This document shows positions 25,244 to 33,974 of a DNA stretch of 45,240 nucleotides, in pieces. The DNA lies in contig JBBRTW010000004.1 of assembly GCA_038244055.1 (NCBI GenBank), positions 1-45,240 on the forward strand, given 5' to 3'. A model generated the notes under the pieces. The model did not search any database. It saw only the letters and a program-made list of their open reading frames with translations, and was not told the DNA's origin. Numbering within the stretch: the first letter of the stretch is position 1; each line of letters opens with the position of its first letter. Source of the stretch: DASPKW01 sp038244055 (lineage in GTDB: Bacteria; Planctomycetota; Phycisphaerae; Tepidisphaerales; Tepidisphaeraceae). The translations under genes were made by a program, and so were the position numbers.

Positions 25244-26641
25244 GTGGATTCACGACGATCGATGCCAGATTTTTCGCAAGCAAACGGCGCCCTAAGGAAC
25301 GCGGCCTCAATGGCGGCATCCGCTCCAGCGTCCTCCGTGCTGCGGTTCAATCGCATTTGCTCCCTGACGTCGCTGATTGGGTTTGTGGCGCTGGTGTGGT
25401 GGCGCTCTCTGACGCCCAACTTCGTGGATGATTTCGCCCAATATTACAACGCGGGCCTGATCGCGCGGGCGGGGGCGTGGGATGACCTGTATCCCTTGCC
25501 GACGCCCGACAGCCCGCACAACCCCGGCGCGGTCGCGGATTCGACAGTGACCGATGGGTATCGGCGGGTGGTCGCTGGCCGCGGTCGGGTTGATGGGGCG
25601 CGCTTTATCCAGTCGCCGCCCAATGCCCTGTGGTGCTGGCCGCTGGCGTGGCTGGATTTCGACACGGCGTATGTTGTTTGGTCGGTATTCCTCGCGATCT
25701 GCGTTTGGGGGGCGGCCGTTTGCGGGGCGCGCGTGCATGCGATCGTGGCGGGGCGCGAGTCGCGCATTTCAGGGGCAATCGTGCTGCTGATGTGCTTTTC
25801 GCCGCTGGCCTACCGAGCAGTGCGAAACGGGATCATGACACCCGTCGTGGCGGTGCTGCTGGGAATGGGTGTGCTGGGAGCGCTCAGGAACGGCACTGCG
25901 AAAACCGGCCTGGCCTTGTGCGCGGGGGTACTGACCAAATATGCATCGGTGGCGCTGCTGCCCGTCTATCTCCTGCGCGGGAGGTGGCGTGCGCTCGCAT
26001 GGGCGGCCGGATTCACCGCGGCGGCAATCGTGACCACGCTCGCGATCGAAGGGCCCGGTCCCTTCGCGGTGTTCGCCCAGCGCATCGCCCCCACGCTCGG
26101 GCGCTCCCACGAATATCATTCGAATCAGTCGGTGGAGGCATTTCTCTGGCGCGTGTTGCGCGTGCCCGGCCTGGGCGGCATCTGGCTGGCGGCATTTACC
26201 ACGGTCCGGCTCGCGCTGATCGGAGGCATCCTCGCCCTGCTCTGGCGGCGGCGGCGCGAAATCCGCCAGTCCGCCTCCATCGCCTGCGCGGCCATGCTGG
26301 CGCTGGTCGGGTGGATGCTCTTGTTCTCGCCCATGTGCTGGGACCACTACGCGATCTATCTCTTCCCGCTCTGCGGATGGCTGGCATGGGAGGCCGGGCG
26401 CTCGCGGACGGTGCTCGTGGTGGCCACGCTATCATTGGGTTTAATGTGGATGCCTTATACGGGCTTCGCACGGCATATCGTTGGCGAGCCTCTGGCCAGC
26501 CATGTCATGTGGGGCCTGCTGGGGTTGTGGGGACTTGGAATCTGGCATCTGTGCCGCGGCCCATCGCCAGCAGCAGTGTCAGGGCAATCGACAGCGTCAA
26601 CCACGCCTGCAGCGCTGAAATACCCGCCAACCAAAATGTAG
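25244..26641 (+). CDS. GT87/DUF2029-type integral membrane glycosyltransferase
   Basis: The 465-residue product has about ten membrane segments and the DUF2029 pattern: an acidic site early in the first outer loop (TPNFVDDFAQYYNAG), PPNALWCWPLAWLDFDTAYVVWS, ALRNGTAKTGLALCAGVLTKYASVALLPVYLL, and MCWDHYAIYLFPL. Such enzymes transfer a sugar from polyprenyl-phosphate donors on the outer side of the membrane. The N-terminus is uncertain: GTG 25244, ATG 25262 and ATG 25310 (after AAGGAA) are all possible. Its last 137 bases are antisense to the end of the next, convergent gene of the same family. Confidence 0.82.
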   Translation: MDSRRSMPDFSQANGALRNAASMAASAPASSVLRFNRICSLTSLIGFVALVWWRSLTPNFVDDFAQYYNAGLIARAGAWDDLYPLPTPDSPHNPGAVADSTVTDGYRRVVAGRGRVDGARFIQSPPNALWCWPLAWLDFDTAYVVWSVFLAICVWGAAVCGARVHAIVAGRESRISGAIVLLMCFSPLAYRAVRNGIMTPVVAVLLGMGVLGALRNGTAKTGLALCAGVLTKYASVALLPVYLLRGRWRALAWAAGFTAAAIVTTLAIEGPGPFAVFAQRIAPTLGRSHEYHSNQSVEAFLWRVLRVPGLGGIWLAAFTTVRLALIGGILALLWRRRREIRQSASIACAAMLALVGWMLLFSPMCWDHYAIYLFPLCGWLAWEAGRSRTVLVVATLSLGLMWMPYTGFARHIVGEPLASHVMWGLLGLWGLGIWHLCRGPSPAAVSGQSTASTTPAALKYPPTKM

Positions 26642-27902
26642 ACTGGGTCAGCGCGGGCGAAAGCGACAGTTTTTTGGCAAGGTTCATCTGCCAACCGACG
26701 GGAAGGACGAACGGCGCGAGCAAAAACAGCGTGGCAATCGCGAACTTCCGCTGCCGGGTTTTCAATGAGGCGATGGCCCACGCAAGCGGAATCGCAAGCA
26801 GTGTCGCATCGTAGTAGCGATGGTAGACGGGAAGCAACGCGATCGCCGCGAGGGCCGCGGCCGGGAGCAGCAATCTCGGCGCGGCGTCGCCAAGGGTCTT
26901 ATCGGCGCAATCGCCGGCACCATCAGTGCCCCGGCCGCATCTCCGAATAACCGCGATCAACCATACCAACCCCAGTGCGCCGGCGATGGTCAGCGCGATC
27001 ACATCTGCGGCCATTCGATGCTGGACAAAAGCAAACGCCGGCATCTGAAGATTCAGCAGATGATCTCGACTGGGATTCGCGGTCGAGTAATCGTTGGGGT
27101 GGCCGTTGCTGGCCGACTCGCTGACATTTCGCGCCCAGTCATCGGCCCATGAAATCCCGCGCAGCGGAATCAGGCTGGCGGCCGCGATCAGCACGATCCC
27201 CGCCACCGCGATCCATCCGCTTTTGCGCGGCGGCCGAAGGATGAACAAGACCACAAAAGGCAGCCCGAGCTGGCTCTTGAGGCAGGTTGCAATCCCCAGC
27301 AACACGCCGGCCAGCACGGGCCTCTCCCGCATCCGCGCCCACAGGGCCAGAATGATCATTCCAATCGCCGGACCGGCGGGCTGGCCCGAATGCACCACGC
27401 TCTGCGCGGGACCCAGGAGCAGGAATCCCGCCAGCAACACCAACCCCGGCGGCGCGATCAGATGCGCGAACGGGCGCGGCTTCAACGCGCCCCCTTCCTT
27501 CAAGCGCGCCTCGGTCGAAGGCCGAAGAATCAAATCCGCCAGCGCGACAATCGCCAGCAGGAGGATCGCCAGCGACAAGCCTATCCACAGGGGGAATCCA
27601 ATCGCGCGCGGAAGCATCGCGGGGCCGGCCAACAGGAGCAGCGTCGGCGGCGGGACGATCGAGTAAAGCCAATCGATGGATTGCGTTGACCCCGATGCCG
27701 CCACTGCCTCCTGATCCCAGAGCGTGCGCAGGTATGCCTGGTCATACGGATTGTGCCCTTGGATGTACGCCCGGGCGGCGGTGGAGTAAATCGCAAAATC
27801 CCAGAGACGCTCGCCGGGCTTGAGAACTGTTCGAAAAAGAAACACCGCCGCGGCGATGAGCAGGAATATCGTAGCGGCGAATCGGCGCGCGGTCGGAGTC
27901 AT
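26505..27902 (-). CDS. GT87/DUF2029-type integral membrane glycosyltransferase
   Basis: From the ATG at 27902 the product is 465 residues with about ten membrane segments. Key parts are LWDFAIYSTAARAYIQGHNPYD (the conserved acidic residue of the first outer loop), SIVPPPTLLLLAG, GILLGIATCLKSQLGLP in slightly changed form, and YHRYYDATLLAIPLAWA. It resembles the convergent gene, but the two share little sequence. The frame is open to 27983, overlapping rodA by 14 bases, so an earlier start is possible. The 3' ends of the two genes overlap over 26505-26641. It could belong to the same transcript as rodA. Confidence 0.8.
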   Translation of the reverse strand: MTPTARRFAATIFLLIAAAVFLFRTVLKPGERLWDFAIYSTAARAYIQGHNPYDQAYLRTLWDQEAVAASGSTQSIDWLYSIVPPPTLLLLAGPAMLPRAIGFPLWIGLSLAILLLAIVALADLILRPSTEARLKEGGALKPRPFAHLIAPPGLVLLAGFLLLGPAQSVVHSGQPAGPAIGMIILALWARMRERPVLAGVLLGIATCLKSQLGLPFVVLFILRPPRKSGWIAVAGIVLIAAASLIPLRGISWADDWARNVSESASNGHPNDYSTANPSRDHLLNLQMPAFAFVQHRMAADVIALTIAGALGLVWLIAVIRRCGRGTDGAGDCADKTLGDAAPRLLLPAAALAAIALLPVYHRYYDATLLAIPLAWAIASLKTRQRKFAIATLFLLAPFVLPVGWQMNLAKKLSLSPALTQSTFWLAGISALQAWLTLSIALTLLLAMGRGTDARFQVPTTPAGPT

Positions 27903-27969
27903 GGGCGGATTCTGGTGAGAGCGCGGCCCGCGGTCAAGCACTCCGCCGAGTACCCCGCCAAACGCGCAT

Positions 27970-29160
27970 TCAATCGAACTCAAACGAATCGCGCGCCATC
28001 ACAATCGGCCGATTCTGCCCGATATTCAGCAACAGCCCGGCCGCCATAAAGCTCGAAACCAGCGAGCTCCCCCCCGCGCTGACAAACGGAAGCGTAACCC
28101 CCGTGACAGGGAAGAGCTTTAACGCGACCATGATGTTCAGAAATGTCTGGCCCGCCATCATCGTCACTACGCCCACCGCGAAAATCTTACCAAACGGCTC
28201 GCGCGTCGTCGCCGCGATCTCGATCCCGGCCGTGAACAACGCGACATAAGCCCCCAGCACGACCAGCACGCCCCAGAATCCAAACTGCTCGCCCACCAGG
28301 GCGAAAATCATGTCGTTGTGGGCCTCGGGGACCAGCCGGCCAACGGGGATATTGCCCATGCCCTTGCCCGAAAATCCGCCCGAGCCGAAGGCCTGCACCG
28401 AATGCTCCTGCTGAAATCCCGGCCCCTGCAGCATCTGCGGATCATCCGAAAACATCGCGTACACGCGCAGGCGCTGGTAGTGCTTGACGAACTGCGGCAA
28501 TCGGCTGAGCACCGGCAGGCGCGGGCAGATCGTGCAGCCCTCGACCTTGCAATTCCCGCTGAACCACATCAGCGGCGCAAACGCCAATCCCAGCGCGACG
28601 ATCGCCAGCAGATGCCCGATCTTCGCCCCCGCGACGAACAACATCACAAACAGCGCGGGGATGAAGATCAGCGCCGTCCCCAGATCCGGCTGCTTGAGGA
28701 TGCACGCCACCGGAACCATGCACAACGCGAACGGCTCGAGCAGGCCTTTGAACGTGCGATAGTTGGAGCGGTAGCGCAAATACCGCGACATCACCATGCA
28801 AAACCCCAGCTTGACCAGCTCCGAAGGCTGCAGGCTGAACGGGCCGAAATTGATCCAGTTGTACGCCCCGTTGATTTCCGAAACCCCCGGCACCCGCATC
28901 ACCGACCCCAGCACCGTATAAATCACCAGCAGGATGCTGCCGATGTAAAAAATCCAAGCGAATCGCCCGATGAACTGATAATTCACCGCCTGAAACGCGA
29001 ACATCGCCACAAACGCCACGCACAGAAAAATAAGCTGCTTCCGCCCCTCAACCGGCGAGAATCCCCAGATCGAAACAATCCCCACCGCCGAAAGCACGAC
29101 CACGGCCACGAGGACCGGCCAGTTGGTGGCGATGGCGAGCTGTTGCCAGAATTTTCGCAT
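27970..29160 (-). CDS. rodA: RodA, SEDS-family peptidoglycan glycosyltransferase
   Basis: The 396-residue protein has about ten membrane segments and the SEDS signatures: GAYNWINFGPFSLQPSELVKL, KQPDLGTALIF, VPEAHNDMIFALVGEQFGFWG and the C-terminal LPFVSAGGSSLVSSF. SEDS proteins polymerise lipid II into glycan strands; together with the transpeptidase encoded upstream this is the core of the elongasome. The position after mrdA decides for RodA rather than FtsW. The large outer loop contains an unusual three-cysteine stretch (GNCKVEGCTICPRLP). It lies 112 bases after the DUF3592-like gene. Confidence 0.93.
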   Translation of the reverse strand: MRKFWQQLAIATNWPVLVAVVVLSAVGIVSIWGFSPVEGRKQLIFLCVAFVAMFAFQAVNYQFIGRFAWIFYIGSILLVIYTVLGSVMRVPGVSEINGAYNWINFGPFSLQPSELVKLGFCMVMSRYLRYRSNYRTFKGLLEPFALCMVPVACILKQPDLGTALIFIPALFVMLFVAGAKIGHLLAIVALGLAFAPLMWFSGNCKVEGCTICPRLPVLSRLPQFVKHYQRLRVYAMFSDDPQMLQGPGFQQEHSVQAFGSGGFSGKGMGNIPVGRLVPEAHNDMIFALVGEQFGFWGVLVVLGAYVALFTAGIEIAATTREPFGKIFAVGVVTMMAGQTFLNIMVALKLFPVTGVTLPFVSAGGSSLVSSFMAAGLLLNIGQNRPIVMARDSFEFD

Positions 29161-29272
29161 CCGTGCGTGGGGTAGTAGGCAGTCGGCGGTCAGCAGTGGC
29201 GGAGCGATTCTCGCGCTCGTGGACTTGGTGCTTCCAGTGAATTATCTCCGCCCAGAGTTTCGTCGATGGGAT

Positions 29273-30073
29273 TTAATCGAACAAGGCCGCCGGAACGCCT
29301 TTATGCGATCGCCCCGGCCGGGCCAGGATCCAGATCACATCGCCCGGCGAAACCTGCGCCAGCCGGGTCGGCAGCAGCGTCGATAACACCCGCCCCGATT
29401 CCGCTGCGTCGTTGACGACGCACCGGATCACCCGCGACCCCGGGCTCATCGCGGACTGTTTTACACCCATCACCTCCGCCGCCACCAGTTGGCCATCGCG
29501 ATAGGTTCGCAAAACCTGCCATCGATTGATCAGCGCGCCCATGAAAAGCACCACCGCGATCGGCACCAGCATCAACGACCCCAGCAGCGCATGCCAGAGC
29601 GGCAGCGGCTCGGTCCGCGAGGTCCACACCGCTGGATTCTTCGGGTCCACGCGAATTTCGATCGGCGTGGCGTATTGAACCATCTTGTCGAAACCCAGCA
29701 ACGGCCCCAGTTCGCGATACTTGTGACCATCGATCTCGTAGGTCATCCCCACCATGTCCCCGGGATGCACGAAGTGATTCGGAATCGTCTTGAGCTCTTT
29801 GTCCGCCGTGACCATCTTCCCCTGGAGCTTGATGCCCTGCGTAATCAACGTGCGCTCCGTCGACCATTTCATCCCCTCGCTGATCGCCATGCCCGCCATG
29901 ATGACCACCATCACCAGAAACAGCGTCACCCATCCGCGAACGTGTTTTTCACCCCAGGCGCGCGATTTAATCCGTCGCGTCAGGGCCCGCGGCGTCGGCG
30001 CGAACTCCGGCGCGGGCGGGACGTGGCCCGTCTGCTCTGGTGATTCGGCGTGAAAATTCGGTTCAGACGTCAT
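29273..30073 (-). CDS. DUF3592-like membrane protein in the rod-shape cluster
   Basis: The 266-residue protein has a polar, Pro-rich N-terminal cytosolic part, a membrane helix (GWVTLFLVMVVIMAGMAI), a beta-rich outer domain (IKLQGKMVTADKEL, VGMTYEIDGHKYREL, EIRVDPKNPAVW), a second helix (LLGSLMLVPIAVVLFMGAL) and a C-terminal domain of similar type. The VRVDPxNP motif is typical of DUF3592 proteins, whose function is unknown. It starts 31 bases after mrdA and is co-directional with the whole mre cluster. Its place between mrdA and rodA suggests an elongasome-related role, which is inference. Confidence 0.75.
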   Translation of the reverse strand: MTSEPNFHAESPEQTGHVPPAPEFAPTPRALTRRIKSRAWGEKHVRGWVTLFLVMVVIMAGMAISEGMKWSTERTLITQGIKLQGKMVTADKELKTIPNHFVHPGDMVGMTYEIDGHKYRELGPLLGFDKMVQYATPIEIRVDPKNPAVWTSRTEPLPLWHALLGSLMLVPIAVVLFMGALINRWQVLRTYRDGQLVAAEVMGVKQSAMSPGSRVIRCVVNDAAESGRVLSTLLPTRLAQVSPGDVIWILARPGRSHKGVPAALFD

Positions 30074-30104
30074 GAAATGCGGCTCGCGCTAATGATCGTA
30101 AACC

Positions 30105-32396
30105 TCATCGACCGCTCGCCGAACTGGGAAGGTAGCCGTGTTCGATGCAAGCTTCAAGGATCGCCTGCGCCACCGGCCCGGCGTCGCGCCCGCCCGAACC
30201 GCCATATTCCACCATCACCGCGAAGGCGATCTTCGGATCCCGCGCCGGCGCAAACCCGATGAACCAGGCGTGCCCCAGGTCGCTGCCCGAGTTGCCGCTC
30301 CCGCGATACCAGGGCATGGCCGGGTTGGGCTGATCGGCGGTCGAGGGCTTGAAAAATGTCCGCTTGATCCGTCCGCTCTCATCTCGTTCGGGCTTTCCTT
30401 CGGCATCGCGCACAATCACATTAAACATCGCCGCCTGCGCCGTGCCCGTCTTGGCCGCCACCAGCATGTCGTCGCGATGAAGAATCGTCCCAGTCCCGGC
30501 CGGGCTGTTGACCACCCGGATCATCCCCTCGATCGCCGCCTGGACCGCCCGCGGATCCAGTTGCAGATCGCGCCGCTCGACCTCCGCCGTCTCCGACACG
30601 CGCAGGTGCGGCCGCACGAAGATCCCCCGCCGGGCGATCGTCGCCGCCACGTTGGCCATCTGAATCGGCGTCGCCAGCACCTGCGACTGCCCGATCCCGC
30701 TGAACCACGTCGCCGACAGCGGATTGGGCACCGTCACATCCCCCGGCACCCGCCCGCGCACCTCCGGGATGCCGATCTCCGTGAACTCCCCCAGCCCGAA
30801 CTTGCGAAACCACTGCCCCAGCCGCTCGAAACCCAGCCGGTGGGCCATCGTCTCGAAAAACACATTGCAGGACCGCTCCAGCGCATCGGTGAACGTCAGA
30901 AAACCGGTTGGATGCGGCGCGCGGCTCGGAATCGGATGATGCGCCACGCTCGGTATCAGATGCCCGAATTTCGAGGCCACCCAGCACTTCCCACCCGTCT
31001 TGATCACCCGCCCGTCGATCACCAGATACCCCGTGCATTCCACCGTGTCATCCACATGCGCCACACCGGAGGTAATCGCCGCCAGCCCCACCATCGGCTT
31101 GACCGTCGATCCCGGCTCCAGCGCGGATTGCGTCGCCCGATTCAGCAGCGGCTGATTCAGCCCATCCTTCGCCAACTGGGCATAAAGCGCATCGAACTGA
31201 TTCAGGTCGAACGTCGGATACGACACCATCGCCCGCACCTCACCCGTCGGCACATCGATCACCACCGCCGCCCCGTGCATCTCATGCACCGGAATCTCCT
31301 TCACCCTTAAATCCGCGCCCGGCCGCTGCGGATCATCCTGCTCTTTATACCGCAGAAACGCCTCCTGAATCCGCATCTGCAAGTCCATGTCGATCGTGAT
31401 GCGCACATCCTTCCCCGGCGTCGGCGCGATCGTCTCGACCACCCCCTCGCGCCCGACCTGGCGGACCATCGATCCGCGCGACCCGCGCAGTTCCGGCTCG
31501 CAAAGCCGCTCCAAACCGCTCCGGCCGATCGAGTCGTTGTAAAAATATTTCCGCGAATCATCCCCCGCCATCGCCAGCACGTTCGCGTTCTTCTCCAGAT
31601 CCTCCTTCATCACCGGCGCGAGGTTCCCGATTACGTGGCAGGCGATATCGTTGAATGGATAAAACCGATGCGTGCTCTTCTTCAACTCCAGCCACGGCCA
31701 GCGCTCCCGCAGTTTGTCCAGCGCCGTATACGCATCGTTATCGATCGCCTTGAGAATCACATGCGTTTCCGTCTGCTCCGAAACCGTCACCTTGAAACTG
31801 TCCAGCTCCGGAACCGACTGCGTGTCATCGATCAGCCACTTGTACCACGATGGCGCGGGCGCTTTGTTGGCCGCCCGCTCCTTCGCCTCCTCGAACTTTT
31901 TGTACCACACATACCGCCGCCGCATTTCGACCCTGCGAATGATCGCCAGGCGGACTTCCTCGATCTCCTCGGCCGAGTGATTCGACACCTCCGCCAGCCG
32001 CGCCCACATCGCTTTGAGATCCTTGCGCACCTCCAGATACTCTACCTCGATAATCTGCTGCCGCTCATCCTTGACCCCCTTGAGCGCCCCCCGCGCCACC
32101 AGCCGCGCCTTGGCCTGTAACCGCAGCCAGTCCTGCGCCTCTTTCGAATCCGGATTCAATGCCCGGTAATCCACGCATGCATCGATGCACGGCGCATCGA
32201 TCGCGATCACGCGATCGCGAAAATCCACAAGGGTTCCGCGGCTGGTCTCGATCGGCGTCGTATGCCTCCCCGCATCGATCGCCCGCCTGGCGTATTCGCT
32301 CCCCTGCACGATCTGCAGCCACCCCGCGCGCAGCACCAGGATGAACGTGGTGAAGAAAATGAAGCCCAGCAGAACTTTGAGGCGGCGTTCGAACAT
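30105..32396 (-). CDS. mrdA: penicillin-binding protein 2, elongation transpeptidase
   Basis: From the ATG at 32396 the protein has 763 residues, longer than the usual 600-650. An N-terminal membrane anchor (VLLGFIFFTTFILVLRAGWL) is followed by the pedestal domain with SRGTLVDFRDRVIA and by the transpeptidase domain with SxxK STVK (Ser430), SCN (509-511) and KTGTAQ (649-651). It cross-links new peptidoglycan during elongation, together with RodA. The extra length comes from a charged insert of about 120 residues (80-200) in the pedestal region and from an insert before KTG-following strands. GGGAG lies 3 bases before the ATG. It begins 9 bases after mreD. Confidence 0.94.
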   Translation of the reverse strand: MFERRLKVLLGFIFFTTFILVLRAGWLQIVQGSEYARRAIDAGRHTTPIETSRGTLVDFRDRVIAIDAPCIDACVDYRALNPDSKEAQDWLRLQAKARLVARGALKGVKDERQQIIEVEYLEVRKDLKAMWARLAEVSNHSAEEIEEVRLAIIRRVEMRRRYVWYKKFEEAKERAANKAPAPSWYKWLIDDTQSVPELDSFKVTVSEQTETHVILKAIDNDAYTALDKLRERWPWLELKKSTHRFYPFNDIACHVIGNLAPVMKEDLEKNANVLAMAGDDSRKYFYNDSIGRSGLERLCEPELRGSRGSMVRQVGREGVVETIAPTPGKDVRITIDMDLQMRIQEAFLRYKEQDDPQRPGADLRVKEIPVHEMHGAAVVIDVPTGEVRAMVSYPTFDLNQFDALYAQLAKDGLNQPLLNRATQSALEPGSTVKPMVGLAAITSGVAHVDDTVECTGYLVIDGRVIKTGGKCWVASKFGHLIPSVAHHPIPSRAPHPTGFLTFTDALERSCNVFFETMAHRLGFERLGQWFRKFGLGEFTEIGIPEVRGRVPGDVTVPNPLSATWFSGIGQSQVLATPIQMANVAATIARRGIFVRPHLRVSETAEVERRDLQLDPRAVQAAIEGMIRVVNSPAGTGTILHRDDMLVAAKTGTAQAAMFNVIVRDAEGKPERDESGRIKRTFFKPSTADQPNPAMPWYRGSGNSGSDLGHAWFIGFAPARDPKIAFAVMVEYGGSGGRDAGPVAQAILEACIEHGYLPSSASGR

Positions 32397-32405
32397 CAAC
32401 TCCCT

Positions 32406-32909
32406 TTATAGCCGCCGGCGAAATGAAAACGAGCGCCTCATTTTCTGCAAAACCCCCAGAACCAGGGGCGCAAGAATGGCCGTATAAATCGCGCTGGCGA
32501 ATTTTCCCACCGTCCCCTCGCCCCCTCCCGCCCCCGCGTGCAGCATCGGATACACCCACCCGTGAATCGCCAAAATCACCCCGCAGATAATGCCCCCCGT
32601 CAACCCCAGCGAAAAATGGGTCAGCGGATGCTCCCGATACACATATTCCTGCGAGCTGATCACGAACATCGCCACCACCCCATACGCCACCGCCCACGTC
32701 CCCAGCGGGTGGATCGTCAGCAAATCCTGCATCAACCCCAGCATGAACGCCCCCAGCAACCCCGCCTCCCGCGGCGCGTTCACCCCGATAAAAATCACCA
32801 CCAGCAAAACAAAATTCGGCGCGGCCCCCTTAATCTCCACATACCCCCCCAGCGCCTGCTGGACCCCCAGGGCGATGTAAGCGAGGATGAAGTAGGAGAT
32901 CCATCTCAT
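32406..32909 (-). CDS. mreD: MreD, rod-shape membrane protein
   Basis: The 167-residue hydrophobic protein has about five membrane segments. It matches MreD in size, topology and the segments GAAPNFVLLVVIFIGVNAPREAGLLGAFMLGLMQDLL and GTWAVAYGVVAMFVI. It is the small membrane partner of MreC in the elongation complex. The ATG at 32909 has no Shine-Dalgarno; a 42-base heptamer array begins only two bases upstream. mrdA follows after 9 bases. The order mreC-mreD-mrdA supports the call. Confidence 0.9.
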   Translation of the reverse strand: MRWISYFILAYIALGVQQALGGYVEIKGAAPNFVLLVVIFIGVNAPREAGLLGAFMLGLMQDLLTIHPLGTWAVAYGVVAMFVISSQEYVYREHPLTHFSLGLTGGIICGVILAIHGWVYPMLHAGAGGGEGTVGKFASAIYTAILAPLVLGVLQKMRRSFSFRRRL

Positions 32910-32911
32910 GG

Positions 32912-32953
32912 GTTGTTAGTTGCGAGTTGCGAGTTGCGAGTTGTTAGTTGTTA
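32912..32953. repeat. heptamer tandem repeat abutting mreD
   Basis: Six exact 7-base units on the plus strand: GTTGTTA, three of GTTGCGA, then two of GTTGTTA. It begins two bases from the mreD start codon, in the place where a ribosome binding site would be expected. Changes in unit number would alter the distance to upstream signals. Confidence 0.85.
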
Positions 32954-32969
32954 GTTCGAAATCGTTACA

Positions 32970-33095
32970 GTCATCCTGAGGGGAGCTATGCGACCCGAAG
33001 GATCTAGCCAATACTTCATGGCCCTCTCACCAACCCCAACGAACCAACCCGTTGCAGTCAGATTCTTCGGTCGCCTTAAGCTCCCTCAGAATGAC
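32970..33095. repeat. inverted pair of a dispersed repeat
   Basis: GTCATCCTGAGGGGAGCTATGCGACCCGAAGGATCT (32970-33005, given here only to locate it by its ends GTCATCCTGAGG and CGAAGGATCT) is repeated in inverted form at 33061-33095 (GATTCTTCGGTCG to CAGAATGAC), with several mismatches. The same family appears at 39788-39976. The TCATCCTGAGG...GAAGGATCT type is widespread in bacterial spacers. It lies between mreC and mreD within the cluster. Confidence 0.7.
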
Positions 33096-33120
33096 CCGCG
33101 AACATCGCACGTAAGCCTCT

Positions 33121-33951
33121 TCATTTCCGCATAATCAACACCTCTCTCAACCTCCGCAAATCCGTCCTCGGCTTAATGATAATCTCCGCAAAAAGCGGCT
33201 TCGCCGCCAGATGCCCCACTGATTCCACCTGACCCACCGGCCGATTCTGCATGATCGCCGGCCAGGTATTGTCCGCAATCACCACCCAGTCCCCCGGCTT
33301 CACGATTCCATCCACTTCCTTGAACGTCAGATGCTCCACCTTCATCGTCCCGCCGCCCGCCCCTTTCACCGACGCTTTCAATCCCTCCAGCGGAATCCAT
33401 TTGTTCTCCCCATACCGCCCGAACTCGCAGGTCGTCGTGAATCCCGGGTCCGTCACCAGCCGAACCCGCCCGCTCTCCACCAGCCGCCCCGCCACCCCAT
33501 CCGGACACATCACCGGCGTCCCCGCCAGCGTATTGATCCCCGAGGCCGGCATAATGCTCAGCGATTCCCGCCCCGGCGTCGCATCCCCGCCCCCCACCGT
33601 CACCGGCTTGAAATAATTCAGCAGCGGCCCCAGCCGCCGCCGCTCATCTTCCACCAGTTTGAGATCCTCCAATTGCTTGACCAGAAACGCCACCTGCTGC
33701 CGCAAATCCTGATTCTCCGCCAGCAGCTCCGAATCCGGCCGCACCCGCGTCTCCCCGGCCGGCAATGGCTTCGATCCGTACTTACTGCTGAACCACCCCG
33801 CGATCGCCCGCGTCGGCTGAACGATCGGATAAAGCAGCAAATCCGCCTTCCCCTTGGCCCGATCGGTAATGGTCGGCGGAATAAAAAACGCGCAGGCAAT
33901 CCCCAGCGCCATCAGCATCAGGAAAACGTGATTGAAGCGGACTTGTGACAT
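33121..33951 (-). CDS. mreC: MreC, rod-shape determining protein
   Basis: The 276-residue protein has a short cytosolic start, one membrane helix (VFLMLMALGIACAFFIPPTI), a coiled coil (LLAENQDLRQQVAFLVKQLEDLKLVEDERRRLGPLL) and the beta-barrel periplasmic domain (SIMPASGINTLAGTPVMCPDGVAGRLVESG, VEHLTFKEVDGIVKPGDWVVIADN). This is the standard MreC layout, which links the MreB filament to the peptidoglycan enzymes. It follows mreB, separated by a repeat-filled spacer of 196 bases. Confidence 0.92.
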   Translation of the reverse strand: MSQVRFNHVFLMLMALGIACAFFIPPTITDRAKGKADLLLYPIVQPTRAIAGWFSSKYGSKPLPAGETRVRPDSELLAENQDLRQQVAFLVKQLEDLKLVEDERRRLGPLLNYFKPVTVGGGDATPGRESLSIMPASGINTLAGTPVMCPDGVAGRLVESGRVRLVTDPGFTTTCEFGRYGENKWIPLEGLKASVKGAGGGTMKVEHLTFKEVDGIVKPGDWVVIADNTWPAIMQNRPVGQVESVGHLAAKPLFAEIIIKPRTDLRRLREVLIMRK

Positions 33952-33974
33952 CGGTTGCTAAGTCAGGAATAAAG

